Positions 30,719-38,649 of a stretch of 49,628 nt of DNA are shown here, piece after piece; the first letter of the stretch is position 1; each line of letters begins with the position of its first letter. A model generated the notes under the pieces. It did no database searches and was not told where the DNA came from. It worked only from the letters and a program-made list of their open reading frames with translations. The position numbers were made by a program, and so were the translations under genes. Source of the stretch: a virus; IMG/VR virus record IMGVR_UViG_3300046474_000104, positions 1 through 49,628 of that record; one strand, given 5' to 3'.

Positions 30719-31372
30719 ATGCAAGATTTTGAATACCTCGCAGACCTACCACTTGACGAACGTGTTGCCGAAATTAACCGGTTGCGCGCACTGATCCACG
30801 AGTACAGCCCGTTCAAATCTGAACCGATTGACTTCGTGCGCTGGGTGCCGACTGACAGCGTGTACGCCAACGACTACAACCCGAACAGCGTGGCACCACC
30901 TGAAATGGCATTGCTCGAGCATTCCATCGATCACGACGGGTTCACGCAGCCGGTGGTGGGTTGGCTCGGTGAGGACGACATGTATGAGGTGGTCGACGGG
31001 TTCCACCGTACGACCGTGGCTAAACGTTCAACCAGTGTGATGCTGCGCCTACAGGGTTTCATGCCCATCGTGGCGATCCAGACGAAGAACACCGAACGCA
31101 ATGACCGTGTGGCTTCGACCATCCGCCACAACCGTGCACGTGGTAAACACAACGTCGAGTCGATGTCTGACATCGTGATCGAATTGAAGAAACGTAATTG
31201 GTCTGACGAGCGCGTTGCTAAGGAGCTGGGTATGGACCCGGACGAAGTGCTGCGTCTGTGCCAGGTGTCCGGTCTGGTCGAAGTGTTCGCCGACGAAGAA
31301 TTTTCGACCGCATGGGACGCTGCGATTTTCAGTGACGAGGAACTCGACCAGATTGAAGAGGCGGATCTGTAA
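30719..31372 (+). CDS. ParB/IbrB-like nuclease-fold protein, 217 aa
   Basis: The ATG at 30719 has CGGGAGA upstream. The ParB-like fold is seen as W-V-P-T-D-S-V, N-D-Y-N-P-N, L-x-x-S-I-x-x-D-G-F-T-Q-P-V-V, and V-V-D-G-F-H-R (91-97). A C-terminal helix-turn-helix-like part follows (D-E-R-V-A-K-E-L-G-M-D-P-D-E-V). ParB-like proteins of the IbrB type occur next to PAPS-reductase-like IbrA in E. coli and in phages. The biochemical role is not established. It is the first of three coupled genes. Confidence 0.8.
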   Translation: MQDFEYLADLPLDERVAEINRLRALIHEYSPFKSEPIDFVRWVPTDSVYANDYNPNSVAPPEMALLEHSIDHDGFTQPVVGWLGEDDMYEVVDGFHRTTVAKRSTSVMLRLQGFMPIVAIQTKNTERNDRVASTIRHNRARGKHNVESMSDIVIELKKRNWSDERVAKELGMDPDEVLRLCQVSGLVEVFADEEFSTAWDAAIFSDEELDQIEEADL

Positions 31373-31797
31373 TGGAACGCATCTATCACACGTGGGAAAA
31401 GTGGGAGTGTTATCCCGCTGGATTTTACGACAACAAAGGTCCGGCATGGTTCGGTGATGATGATGGGTGTCAGGAAATGTATCGGGCGTTACTCGTCGAC
31501 ACTGTTTTGTTCCGCGACATCCTGAGTAAGATCATCATCGAGTGGAAATACTCGTGTGAACACTACCTGACGAACCCGAACATGAACCGGATCGCGTGGC
31601 TCGGTCAGGCCGCAGCGGCTTACGCGTTTCGCATCCCGTCGCGTTACCGGGGCGGTTACAACCTGTTGACCGAACAACAGCAGCAAGTCGCCGATCAGAT
31701 CGCCCTGGATGCACTCAACGAGTGGTTAGTGGCGAATGGCGGTGAACCGCTGGCGCCGGACGAAGCGCAGTCCAAAACCGAAATGAACCTGTACTGA
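31372..31797 (+). CDS. Unknown middle gene of IbrAB-like cassette, 141 aa
   Basis: It starts within the stop of the ParB-like gene (TAATG). A helical protein with W-L-G-Q-A-A-A-A-Y-A-F-R-I-P and R-G-G-Y-N-L-L-T, a pattern typical of small partners encoded beside phage PAPS-reductase-like genes. No catalytic motif is seen. Eight bases separate it from the next gene. Confidence 0.7.
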   Translation: MERIYHTWEKWECYPAGFYDNKGPAWFGDDDGCQEMYRALLVDTVLFRDILSKIIIEWKYSCEHYLTNPNMNRIAWLGQAAAAYAFRIPSRYRGGYNLLTEQQQQVADQIALDALNEWLVANGGEPLAPDEAQSKTEMNLY

Positions 31798-31804
31798 GGT
31801 CACA

Positions 31805-33013
31805 ATGGAACTTAAAAAATACCTGGACATCAACGTCCTGACCGCCGCCCGTGAGCGGATCGCGTACACGTTCGATCACTTTGAAAACATTTTCATCAGC
31901 TTCAGCGGTGGTAAAGACTCATCGGTCATGTTCCATCTGGTGATGGACGAGGCGATCAAGCGTAACCGGGTGGTCGGCGTGATGTTGATCGACTTCGAGG
32001 CGCAGTACAAACGCACATCGGAACACGCAGATGAAATGTTCGAGCGTTACGCCGATAACATCGACCTGCATTGGATCTGTTTACCGATCAAACTGCGCAA
32101 CGCATCGAGCAACTTCGAACCCGTGTGGACTTGCTGGGACCCTGAGCGTAAGGCCGACTGGGTTCGCCCGATGCCGACGCGCCCTGGCGTAATCAGTGAC
32201 CCGGCGCAACTTCCTTGGTTCCAACCAAACATGGAGTTCGAGGAGTTTATCGTTCTGTTCGCCGAGTGGTACGGTGGCGACAAACCCACTGCGGCATTCG
32301 TGGGTATCCGTTGCGATGAAAGTTTGAACCGTTTCCGGACGATTGCCATTTTCAACAAGGGTACTCACGGCGGGAACCGTTGGACGACTGAAGTGATGAA
32401 AGACGTTTATAACGTGTACCCGATTTACGACTGGCGCACTCAGGACATCTGGATCTATCACGCCAAGAATCCCGACCGCGAACACAACGTCATTTACGAC
32501 CTGATGCATCAGGCGGGTGTCAAGCCGTCACAGCAGCGCCTGTGCCAGCCGTACGGCGATGATCAGCGTCGCGGCCTGTGGCTTTACCATATCCTCGAAC
32601 CCGAGACGTGGTATCGCGTTGTCGCCCGCGTGAACGGTGCCAATAGTGCGGCGCTGTACGTCCAGGAGACGGGAAACATCATGGGGTACAACAAGATCAC
32701 GCTGCCCGAGGGTCACACTTACAAGTCGTTCTGCAACCTGTTACTCGCGACCATGCCGAAGGTGACCCGGGAACACTTCATCCCACGATTCAAAGTGTTC
32801 CTACGTGGATGGAAGGGGCGTGGGTATGTGGATGGTATTCCGGACTTCGCACCCAAGGTACTCGAGGACAAGCAATGGGCGCCAAGCTGGCGCCGACTAT
32901 GTAAGGTGCTGTTGCGCAATGATTGGTGGTGCAAGGGGTTGGGTATGACACAGCCGAAGTCTGAGGCGTACGGGCGATACCTCGTCATGCGCAAAGAGAA
33001 GAAAGGTCGGTAA
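31805..33013 (+). CDS. PAPS reductase / IbrA-like PP-loop protein, 402 aa
   Basis: The PP-loop S-G-G-K-D-S-S (34-40) marks the ATP-pyrophosphatase fold of CysH, DndC and DUF3440 IbrA-like proteins. Other conserved-looking parts are D-F-E-A-Q-Y, C-W-D-P-E, Y-P-I-Y-D-W-R-T-Q-D-I-W and Q-Q-R-L-C-Q-P-Y. CysH-type sulfate reduction is unlikely in a phage; sulfur or other nucleophile activation for nucleic-acid modification, or anti-defence, is suggested by analogy with DndC, and is inference. Confidence 0.82.
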   Translation: MELKKYLDINVLTAARERIAYTFDHFENIFISFSGGKDSSVMFHLVMDEAIKRNRVVGVMLIDFEAQYKRTSEHADEMFERYADNIDLHWICLPIKLRNASSNFEPVWTCWDPERKADWVRPMPTRPGVISDPAQLPWFQPNMEFEEFIVLFAEWYGGDKPTAAFVGIRCDESLNRFRTIAIFNKGTHGGNRWTTEVMKDVYNVYPIYDWRTQDIWIYHAKNPDREHNVIYDLMHQAGVKPSQQRLCQPYGDDQRRGLWLYHILEPETWYRVVARVNGANSAALYVQETGNIMGYNKITLPEGHTYKSFCNLLLATMPKVTREHFIPRFKVFLRGWKGRGYVDGIPDFAPKVLEDKQWAPSWRRLCKVLLRNDWWCKGLGMTQPKSEAYGRYLVMRKEKKGR

Positions 33014-33014
33014 A

Positions 33015-33290
33015 TTAACCCACGCTGCGCAATGTAGCCTCGGCACTATTCGAGGCTTTTTCACGTCTGAGCTGTTCCTCGAGTATCGCCTCACGCAATG
33101 CAGACTCTCGCGCCTCTTGGCGCATTTTGCGTACGTGCATCACGATGAGGGTGATCGACAGGATGATACCGACAACGGTTGCCAGTTTACCGATCTCGCT
33201 CGGGATCAGGTTTAACCACGTCGACAGGCCGGTCACTGTCGTGCTTGCGGATACCACGTAGCTGGTTGGTTGAGAGTCGAGAATGCTCAT
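33015..33290 (-). CDS. Holin-like or spanin-like membrane protein, 91 aa
   Basis: One transmembrane segment (~34-52, L-A-T-V-V-G-I-I-L-S-I-T-L-I-V-M) is followed by a long charged helix (R-K-M-R-Q-E-A-R-E-S-A...L-E-E-Q-L-R-R-E-K). This layout fits a small single-pass holin or a lysis accessory protein. Its start overlaps the stop of the 33287-33757 gene, and its first third overlaps the 33187-33384 gene in another frame. Confidence 0.6.
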   Translation of the reverse strand: MSILDSQPTSYVVSASTTVTGLSTWLNLIPSEIGKLATVVGIILSITLIVMHVRKMRQEARESALREAILEEQLRREKASNSAEATLRSVG

Positions 33291-33384
33291 ACTTGCGGAT
33301 CGCTCTGATGACTAACACGAAGGCTTGGATCAGCATTGTGCAGACCCCCAGGACGTAACCTGTCAGCTCCACCATTTCCCACAT
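33187..33384 (-). CDS. Overlapping small membrane protein, 65 aa
   Basis: The ATG at 33384 has a strong AGGAAGG site 5-6 bases upstream. One hydrophobic segment (G-Y-V-L-G-V-C-T-M-L-I-Q-A-F-V-L-V-I) is followed by a basic tail. The gene spans the junction of two other genes: about 98 bp overlaps the end of the upstream membrane gene and 104 bp the start of the downstream one. It may be a holin/antiholin-type partner, or the authentic frame if the upstream frame is shorter in vivo. Confidence 0.5.
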   Translation of the reverse strand: MWEMVELTGYVLGVCTMLIQAFVLVIRAIRKYEHSRLSTNQLRGIRKHDSDRPVDVVKPDPERDR

Positions 33385-33757
33385 TTGAGCCTTCCTGATC
33401 CGCAAGGGTGATGACTACCCCGATGTACAGGGCGATAAACAGCGCGTCGTAAATTGTCGAGGGTTGATACATCTCGTACATCGCCAACCCGACGACATTA
33501 AGAGACATTGATACAGCGCTGAGGATCATCAACCGTACTGCCAGTTTATCGATGGTTACGAAAAATGATAGCAGTATGATAGCAAGCGAATCAGTTAAAG
33601 CGGCGCACACGTAATACCATTCGTCGCTGAGTAAGCCGCCGAACAATGTGAACGCAAGGGTGGGTGTAGCGAACAGGAAAGCTGTTTTACGCCGTGCTGC
33701 CGACGGTTGACACCATGCAAAGATGCCTATCACGCACAGCAGCACGGAAACAATCAT
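33287..33757 (-). CDS. Four-pass membrane protein, 156 aa
   Basis: Hydrophobic segments lie near residues 1-16, 25-41, 48-70 and 75-92, with a fifth weak one near 103-118. The last ~35 residues are polar and Gly-rich and overlap the 33187-33384 gene, which suggests that the functional part ends near residue 120. It is coupled to the small basic gene before it (ATGA). A lysis or membrane accessory role is inferred from place. Confidence 0.6.
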   Translation of the reverse strand: MIVSVLLCVIGIFAWCQPSAARRKTAFLFATPTLAFTLFGGLLSDEWYYVCAALTDSLAIILLSFFVTIDKLAVRLMILSAVSMSLNVVGLAMYEMYQPSTIYDALFIALYIGVVITLADQEGSNVGNGGADRLRPGGLHNADPSLRVSHQSDPQV

Positions 33758-33876
33758 TTCTTGGTGCGACCTTTACCGCCCGCGTCACCGGTACCGGTGC
33801 TGGTCGAGGCCGGTTTGCTGCGTCCTACGCCACCAGCATCTTTAGACGGTTTCTTGTCGGCTACTTTAGGTTTCAT
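33754..33876 (-). CDS. Lys/Gly/Ser-rich miniprotein, 40 aa
   Basis: A very basic, low-complexity peptide (K-P-K...K-K-P-S-K-D-A-G-G, S-T-S-T-G-T-G, G-G-K-G-R-T-K-K) that ends with the stop overlapping the next start. It is probably disordered and nucleic-acid binding. Its divergent position opposite the holin gene makes it the first gene of the minus lysis-region operon. Confidence 0.5.
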   Translation of the reverse strand: MKPKVADKKPSKDAGGVGRSKPASTSTGTGDAGGKGRTKK

Positions 33877-33929
33877 GAATGACTTCCAGTATGATAAGTG
33901 CTTGACATTCTATACACGAGGTACCGGTT

Positions 33930-34151
33930 ATGCAATTAATCCCACAATGGCGGGTCTGGTATAAGCGCTGGAGTACGTGGTTACTGATCCTGTTGGGCGG
34001 TATCAACCTGAACGATGTGATGCAGTGGTTACCCTCCATGCAGCAGTATATGGACCCGAACGTGTATCGCTACACGATGATCGGTCTGTCTATGGCGACG
34101 TTCGTGGCTATTCAGGTTCGTCAACACTCCGTATCGGGGCCGAAGGTATGA
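33930..34151 (+). CDS. Holin, 73 aa
   Basis: Two hydrophobic segments (~13-25 W-S-T-W-L-L-I-L-L-G-G-I and ~48-62 T-M-I-G-L-S-M-A-T-F-V-A-I) with a charged start resemble the DUF7940-type phage holins of Pseudomonas phages. It directly precedes the endolysin (ATGA overlap), the standard lysis order. It would permeabilise the inner membrane at lysis time. GAGGT precedes the ATG. Confidence 0.75.
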   Translation: MQLIPQWRVWYKRWSTWLLILLGGINLNDVMQWLPSMQQYMDPNVYRYTMIGLSMATFVAIQVRQHSVSGPKV

Positions 34152-34603
34152 CAAATCTCGTGGCGTTCCTCGACACCATCGCGTACAGCGAAGGGACCGA
34201 CAAGCCCGGTCAACCGACAAAGGATCGCGGGTATGATGTGTTGGTGGGTGGTGGGTTGTTCACCGGTTACGCCGATCACCCTCGCAAGTTGATCGATTTA
34301 CCGCGCCTCGGTATCAAGTCCACGGCGGCGGGGCGCTATCAGATCCTGGCGCGGTACTATGACGTGTACAAAGCGCAACTTGGCTTACCGGATTTCTCCC
34401 CGACGAGTCAGGACAAGATCGCCGTACAGTTGATCCGCGAATGCAAGGCGCTGGACGACATCGACACGGGGCGTATCACCGAAGCATTGCGTAAGTGTCG
34501 GTCACGTTGGGCATCGCTCCCGGGTGCCGGGTACGGTCAGCATGAACATAAGGTCGATACATTGATTGCAGTGTTCAAACGTCGCGGTGGGGTGATCGTA
34601 TGA
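34148..34603 (+). CDS. Endolysin, lambda R-like transglycosylase
   Basis: The 151 residues start F-L-D-T-I-A-Y-S-E-G-T (catalytic Glu15) and contain G-R-Y-Q-I-L in S-T-A-A-G-R-Y-Q, then A-V-Q-L-I. This is the pattern of lambda-type lytic transglycosylases (GH104). No signal peptide is present, so it needs the holin to reach the murein. It overlaps both the holin and the i-spanin genes by 4 bp. Confidence 0.88.
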   Translation: MTNLVAFLDTIAYSEGTDKPGQPTKDRGYDVLVGGGLFTGYADHPRKLIDLPRLGIKSTAAGRYQILARYYDVYKAQLGLPDFSPTSQDKIAVQLIRECKALDDIDTGRITEALRKCRSRWASLPGAGYGQHEHKVDTLIAVFKRRGGVIV

Positions 34604-34854
34604 GCCTGACAGCGATCATCATGGCGGTGGTGGGACTGATCGGGGCGTTACTCGGGGCACTCGTAATGCGACCCATCGCACGCTCGGGCGGTATCACCCA
34701 GGGCGTCGAACAGGCGTCACAAATCCAACAAGTCGAACAGGCAAAAGCGACGGTACAAGCCGTCAAGGAACGTGTACATGTCGAGGTCACAGTGGCTACT
34801 GATTCTGATGCTGAGCTTGACGCAAGGCTGTCAAAGCACAATCGTACCAATTGA
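34600..34854 (+). CDS. i-spanin (Rz-like)
   Basis: The 84 residues have an N-terminal transmembrane anchor (A-I-I-M-A-V-V-G-L-I-G-A-L-L-G-A-L-V-M) and a periplasmic helical domain with Q-A-S-Q-I-Q-Q-V-E-Q-A-K. It pairs with the overlapping lipoprotein gene below to fuse inner and outer membranes in the last step of lysis. Confidence 0.78.
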   Translation: MSLTAIIMAVVGLIGALLGALVMRPIARSGGITQGVEQASQIQQVEQAKATVQAVKERVHVEVTVATDSDAELDARLSKHNRTN

Positions 34855-34978
34855 TACGGCGTGTAGCTGGGTGAAGCCGATCACCACATCGGCGGCAGAT
34901 CGGAAAGTTATGAGCCGCCAACTCAAGGAACAAGTGGCGGCTCATAACGATTTATACGACGTCAGGTGCGGTGGCTGA
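34778..34978 (+). CDS. o-spanin (Rz1-like lipoprotein)
   Basis: It lies in another frame, starting inside the i-spanin gene and running 124 bp beyond it. The signal peptide (R-S-Q-W-L-L-I-L-M-L-S) ends in a lipobox L-T-Q-G-C, so Cys would be lipidated and sent to the outer membrane. The mature part is 48 residues. Its 3' half holds a perfect inverted repeat (34907-34948). The gene end overlaps the convergent tail-fibre assembly gene. Confidence 0.78.
   Translation: MSRSQWLLILMLSLTQGCQSTIVPIDTACSWVKPITTSAADRKVMSRQLKEQVAAHNDLYDVRCGG
34907..34948. repeat. Perfect 14-bp inverted repeat between convergent operons
   Basis: GTTATGAGCCGCCA (34907-34920) and its exact reverse complement (34935-34948) flank a 14-base loop. 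It lies within the o-spanin gene, just before the end of the minus-strand tail operon. Such a stem would form in transcripts of both strands and could slow or stop converging polymerases, although no T run follows. Confidence 0.8.
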
Positions 34979-35440
34979 GACAGTCAAGTCCATACCCTCG
35001 GTCGGCTGAACAGGCCACTCTACTTCGGGCGGCCACCCGGCTTGGCTGGTCACCCGACCGAGCAGGATTGCGTAGTTCTTCCATTTGGTCAGCTGCGTTT
35101 TCCGCTGAGGGAATTCGATTTGCTCTTCCGGAGTAGCTGCGAATTCCTCCAAGCCTTCGACGCCGACGTTATCGATCGCGTCCTGAAGTGTTGCGATCCG
35201 ATTGGTTAGAGCGGATTTCTGAGCAGTTGCAAGCTGCGTAAGCGCCTGAAGTTTTGCGCTCTGCGTGATCAGAACATCTGCCGGGGTTGGCTCGGCAATC
35301 GGAAGTGGTACTCCGCCATCCGCCAGCCATTGCAGATATACCTGATAGTCCATATTTTCTGGATCTGCCGGGATCGCCGCATTGTCAAAAAGTCGAATTA
35401 TGCTTGTGCTGTTGGTTAGCTGATACATGTAAGCACCCAT
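34952..35440 (-). CDS. Tail fibre assembly protein
   Basis: The 162 residues match the Caudo_TAP chaperone style: an N-terminal Y-Q-L-T-N-S-T-S-I-I-R segment, D-Y-Q-V-Y-L-Q-W-L-A-D-G-G-V-P, a helical middle and a C-terminal W-P-x-x-P-x-x-P stretch. It is encoded directly after the tail fibre, the usual place, 2 bp away. It helps fibre trimers fold. Confidence 0.82.
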   Translation of the reverse strand: MGAYMYQLTNSTSIIRLFDNAAIPADPENMDYQVYLQWLADGGVPLPIAEPTPADVLITQSAKLQALTQLATAQKSALTNRIATLQDAIDNVGVEGLEEFAATPEEQIEFPQRKTQLTKWKNYAILLGRVTSQAGWPPEVEWPVQPTEGMDLTVSATAPDVV

Positions 35441-35442
35441 TA

Positions 35443-36447
35443 TTAAATATCTGCTGAAAGCAGAATTTTTGAAGTTGCGCCGATGTAATATCCGGCAACT
35501 GCACCAGCAGTGTTGGAGCCAACCGACCCAGAGTCGAAAGTTACAATATTGCCTTGCGATAGAAGATTAGATGGGGTTAGAGCCGCAGTCGTTGTGGTGC
35601 TAGTTATTTGAACTGCTGACCCTGTTCCAATATCGTTTAGCGTCGGTGTTGCTCGCAGAGGAACCGGCGTGTACATGGTAATAGCAAATACAACAGTGCT
35701 TGTTGCCATTTTCCCCCAGCCGATAACCTGGGCCGCGCCACCCCCTACAACAAATGCATAGCGTTGACATAGCGCGAGTTCGATTGGTCTAGGTCTTACC
35801 TCTGTAGCTGTTGGTACAGTGCCCAGCTCAACTTGAAATTTGTCAAATGCGCCAACCAGAACGAAAGTTGCATTCGTATTTGCAGGTAGTGAGAACGTTC
35901 CTCCATTGGCCACGGCCACCGCGTTTACAGTCAGTGTTCCCGCGCCAGTCCATGATGCGACGTATGTTCCGCCTACAACGTTAATTGATTCAACGACCTG
36001 TTCCAGGCCGCCAGCCGGAGCGACAATAGAGAATCCGATCCCGGACGCCGAAAACGTTAGGTTTTGACCTGATGTCCGAACCTTCCAGCGGTCTATCGTC
36101 AGCTGGTTAGCTACCGTTGTCGCGGTACCGCTTACGTACCCGCGCTGGTTTACATTGAACATCCCGTTGTGAATGATGTTTCGGAAACAACCCGCCTTCT
36201 GGGTGAGCGACAAGAGCGCAGTGTAATACTGGGAAGCACCCACGGCGTCCACGTTGCCATTCGCCGTGAGCCCGGCTGCACTCAGCAACGATGAGAAATA
36301 GCCGTCCCAATCATTCGCCCAGTCCTGTTCAATATAAGAACCGTCAAGTGACCCAGGGGCGGTGCGGTTCTTAAATGCACCCTGAGGGTGACCGGGTGAC
36401 GGTGCAGTCCATCGCCCAGGATATCGTGCGTCACGTTGTAAAGCCAT
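35443..36447 (-). CDS. Tail fibre / receptor-binding protein, 334 aa
   Basis: The N-terminal ~110 residues (A-L-S-L-T-Q-K) fit a baseplate-attached fibre head. The rest, from F-N-V-N-Q-R-G onward, is beta-rich with L-T-I-D-R-W-K and is typical of phage fibre tips. Codon use becomes more AT-rich than in the neighbours, a sign of exchange of host-range modules. It follows the DUF2612-like baseplate gene. Confidence 0.8.
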   Translation of the reverse strand: MALQRDARYPGRWTAPSPGHPQGAFKNRTAPGSLDGSYIEQDWANDWDGYFSSLLSAAGLTANGNVDAVGASQYYTALLSLTQKAGCFRNIIHNGMFNVNQRGYVSGTATTVANQLTIDRWKVRTSGQNLTFSASGIGFSIVAPAGGLEQVVESINVVGGTYVASWTGAGTLTVNAVAVANGGTFSLPANTNATFVLVGAFDKFQVELGTVPTATEVRPRPIELALCQRYAFVVGGGAAQVIGWGKMATSTVVFAITMYTPVPLRATPTLNDIGTGSAVQITSTTTTAALTPSNLLSQGNIVTFDSGSVGSNTAGAVAGYYIGATSKILLSADI

Positions 36448-36450
36448 TTG

Positions 36451-37092
36451 TCAAACTCCTACATAACCGTGGAATTGTGCGTCAGTGTCACCGAATTCGG
36501 CATCAACGTCGCCAAATTCCGAGGGGATGTAACTATCGAGGAAGCCGTTAAACCGAACACCCTGTGGTTTCGGGATCAATTTCGCGTTGAGTAACGCCCA
36601 TCGTTCCAGATCGCTAATGTTACCTTGAAATTCGATACCGAACGACATGTCCTCGCCGTCGATCACTCGTACCACATCGGCACCAGGAATGAGAAATGTC
36701 ACGCCATTGAGGATTGACTCGATTGTCGCGTCACTGTTGTTCTTCACGATCTTGGCACGAATAACCAGACGAAAAAACTCGTCCGACATTTGCGAGTCAG
36801 TACCAATACTCAATGCGCTGAATATTGCATCGACATCGCCGAACTCAGCATCGACATCGCCGAATTGGCTTACCGTCAACGGCGTGTTTGCCAAAAAATT
36901 ACGACTGGCTACAACGATCCGACCGATGATATTTAACTGCTCACCGACGTTATTATCGATATAGTACATGCGCCGAACGGCTTGTGCGGCAAGGTCGATC
37001 TCATCGGCCAGTTCGCGGGTGATCGCGTACCATGCAATGGCTTTCGGCTTATTCCGATACTGTGCGTAAATCCGGTCGGGAATGTTCATCAC
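36451..37092 (-). CDS. DUF2612-like baseplate protein
   Basis: The N-terminal part (I-A-W-Y...L-A-D-E-I-D-L-A-A-Q-A-V-R-R-M-Y-Y-I-D-N-N-V-G-E-Q-L-N-I-I-G) matches DUF2612 (phage baseplate, Mu gp48-like). A short motif F-G-D-V-D-A-E is repeated in tandem near residues 79-92 and again at the C-terminus. It overlaps the gpJ-like gene by 4 bp. It is expected to link baseplate wedge and fibre. Confidence 0.82.
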   Translation of the reverse strand: MMNIPDRIYAQYRNKPKAIAWYAITRELADEIDLAAQAVRRMYYIDNNVGEQLNIIGRIVVASRNFLANTPLTVSQFGDVDAEFGDVDAIFSALSIGTDSQMSDEFFRLVIRAKIVKNNSDATIESILNGVTFLIPGADVVRVIDGEDMSFGIEFQGNISDLERWALLNAKLIPKPQGVRFNGFLDSYIPSEFGDVDAEFGDTDAQFHGYVGV

Positions 37093-38303
37093 ACCACCGT
37101 TGTACTGATGTTACTGGCTGTCCAGCGCGATAACTGGTTGAACGCTATCGCCACATTGGCTGGGCCACCATTGACGGTGAACGACTGTATATAACTGTTG
37201 CCGAATTCGCCGAGCACCTTGTTGATGGGTGTGGTCAGAGTCAAGTACGGCACGCTTTCACCGATGTCGAAACCAGTCTGTTTGAAGCCGTCACCAGCCG
37301 GTACGAGCGTACCCACCGTGAATTCGAGGAATGCCTCGTCGATGAGATCCGCGATATTGGTCGGCAACGTCCCGTCAGTCTTCACGGTAACCGCGACAAT
37401 CATATCCAGATACAACGGTGTGGCCCATCGAATCAATTTGGAGTTGGTCGGGTACTTCGGCGAGATGACGGTGGTGCTTACCGGCGTGCCTGACTGGTTG
37501 AGTAATACGCCAGGATTCTTTTTAATGTAAATCGCCATACCCACATCGGCAATCGCACCGCCGTCAACTATGACCGAGATCGAATGCGCAGGAAGTCCCC
37601 ACGGGTTGTTCACCGGGTCCACAGCGGCACTGTTCGTGTCGTTCTCGTAAATCTTGACGCGGCGAACACCCGACACCGCGAATAGTTCGCCGAGCATTGA
37701 GTCGATCTGGTTATTGCCTGGACGCCCGACAGACGTAGCACGCTCTATACGCAGCGATGCATCGAGTTGTTCATCAGTACCGGGGGTTGCAACGCTGGGG
37801 TTACTGACGCCCGTCCAGCCGCCCACGATATCGACGATGTTGGTGAGTGTCGCGATATCAGCCTGAGTCGGCCCGACGATAGTACAGGTCGCTGTAGTAG
37901 ACGCCGTACCGGCTACGAGGGTCACTGTCTGATCAATGGTCCATCGCGACCCGGTAGTGGTCGACTCAATGCGTTTACCGGCTGGGATGATGGTTCCCGT
38001 CGTACCGGTCAGAGTCACTGCGACATTAGACGGTGTCCCTTCGGAACGAGTCGTACCGGTCAACGCGCAGATGATGTCCAGATCGATACCAACGGCCTTG
38101 TTGGGGTCTTTGGAGTTGTACGCCTGTTGCAGCGTCTCATCCAGCACACCGAACACTTCCGCATCGTGAGCGAGCTTCAGGCCGTCCGGGGTCGAGGGGT
38201 CGAGGTTCCATGCTGGATCGATATCGAGGTAGAGCTGACGTTCCTCATCGAACCAATCATTTTGGATCTTGAGGGCGTACCCCTGCGCCGTGACTTCAGC
38301 CAT
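37089..38303 (-). CDS. Baseplate wedge protein, gpJ/Mu gp47-like
   Basis: The 404 residues have the baseplate J pattern: D-P-x-W-N-L-D-P-S-T-P-D-G, a Thr-rich middle (T-G-T-T-G-T-I-I-P-A-G), A-T-S-V-G-R-P-G-N-N and V-D-G-G-A-I-A. Such proteins form the wedge around the hub in contractile tails. The start overlaps the gp25-like gene's end. Confidence 0.88.
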   Translation of the reverse strand: MAEVTAQGYALKIQNDWFDEERQLYLDIDPAWNLDPSTPDGLKLAHDAEVFGVLDETLQQAYNSKDPNKAVGIDLDIICALTGTTRSEGTPSNVAVTLTGTTGTIIPAGKRIESTTTGSRWTIDQTVTLVAGTASTTATCTIVGPTQADIATLTNIVDIVGGWTGVSNPSVATPGTDEQLDASLRIERATSVGRPGNNQIDSMLGELFAVSGVRRVKIYENDTNSAAVDPVNNPWGLPAHSISVIVDGGAIADVGMAIYIKKNPGVLLNQSGTPVSTTVISPKYPTNSKLIRWATPLYLDMIVAVTVKTDGTLPTNIADLIDEAFLEFTVGTLVPAGDGFKQTGFDIGESVPYLTLTTPINKVLGEFGNSYIQSFTVNGGPANVAIAFNQLSRWTASNISTTVV

Positions 38304-38649
38304 TAAAAGTTACCTCATCAACCCCGTAAATGGTGAGTATTCCGGCAGTCACGGTGTACGTGCGGGAATCAATATCAAAATCTGTGTCGAAACTGGTCAG
38401 TCGGATAACCCCAGGGGTCGCGGCAATCCGTACCCGTAGGACCGACTCAGCGATATCCAAACTCGTGAACTTACCGAGGATCTGCTCGTACCATGGCGTA
38501 CCGTCGAGAATGTTTCGAAAGTATTCACCGAGGAACAGCGCGAGACGAGTCTTGACAGTCTGCGCAATTTCTTCACGCCCACCGATGAATTGCAGCTCGC
38601 CGCTGGTCACGATGTCGCCGGTTTCTTCGTCGAGGCGTCGAACGGTCAT
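38296..38649 (-). CDS. gpW/gp25-like baseplate wedge protein
   Basis: The 117 residues contain V-K-T-R-L-A-L-F-L-G-E-Y-F and an E-x-R-V-like arrangement (E-S-V-L-R-V-R-I) with a beta C-terminus, as in T4 gp25/P2 W. It attaches the first sheath ring to the baseplate. It overlaps the spike gene by 4 bp. Confidence 0.8.
   Translation of the reverse strand: MTVRRLDEETGDIVTSGELQFIGGREEIAQTVKTRLALFLGEYFRNILDGTPWYEQILGKFTSLDIAESVLRVRIAATPGVIRLTSFDTDFDIDSRTYTVTAGILTIYGVDEVTFNG

Noticed and set aside
31805-33013. A true assimilatory PAPS reductase (CysH)
   Set aside because: At 402 residues it is too long and lies beside a ParB-like gene; the IbrA/DUF3440-like reading fits better.
33902-33930. TTGACA box before the holin gene
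   Set aside because: The hexamer is perfect but there is no -10 at 16-18 bp and no GTCA half-site, so it is not a member of the promoter family.
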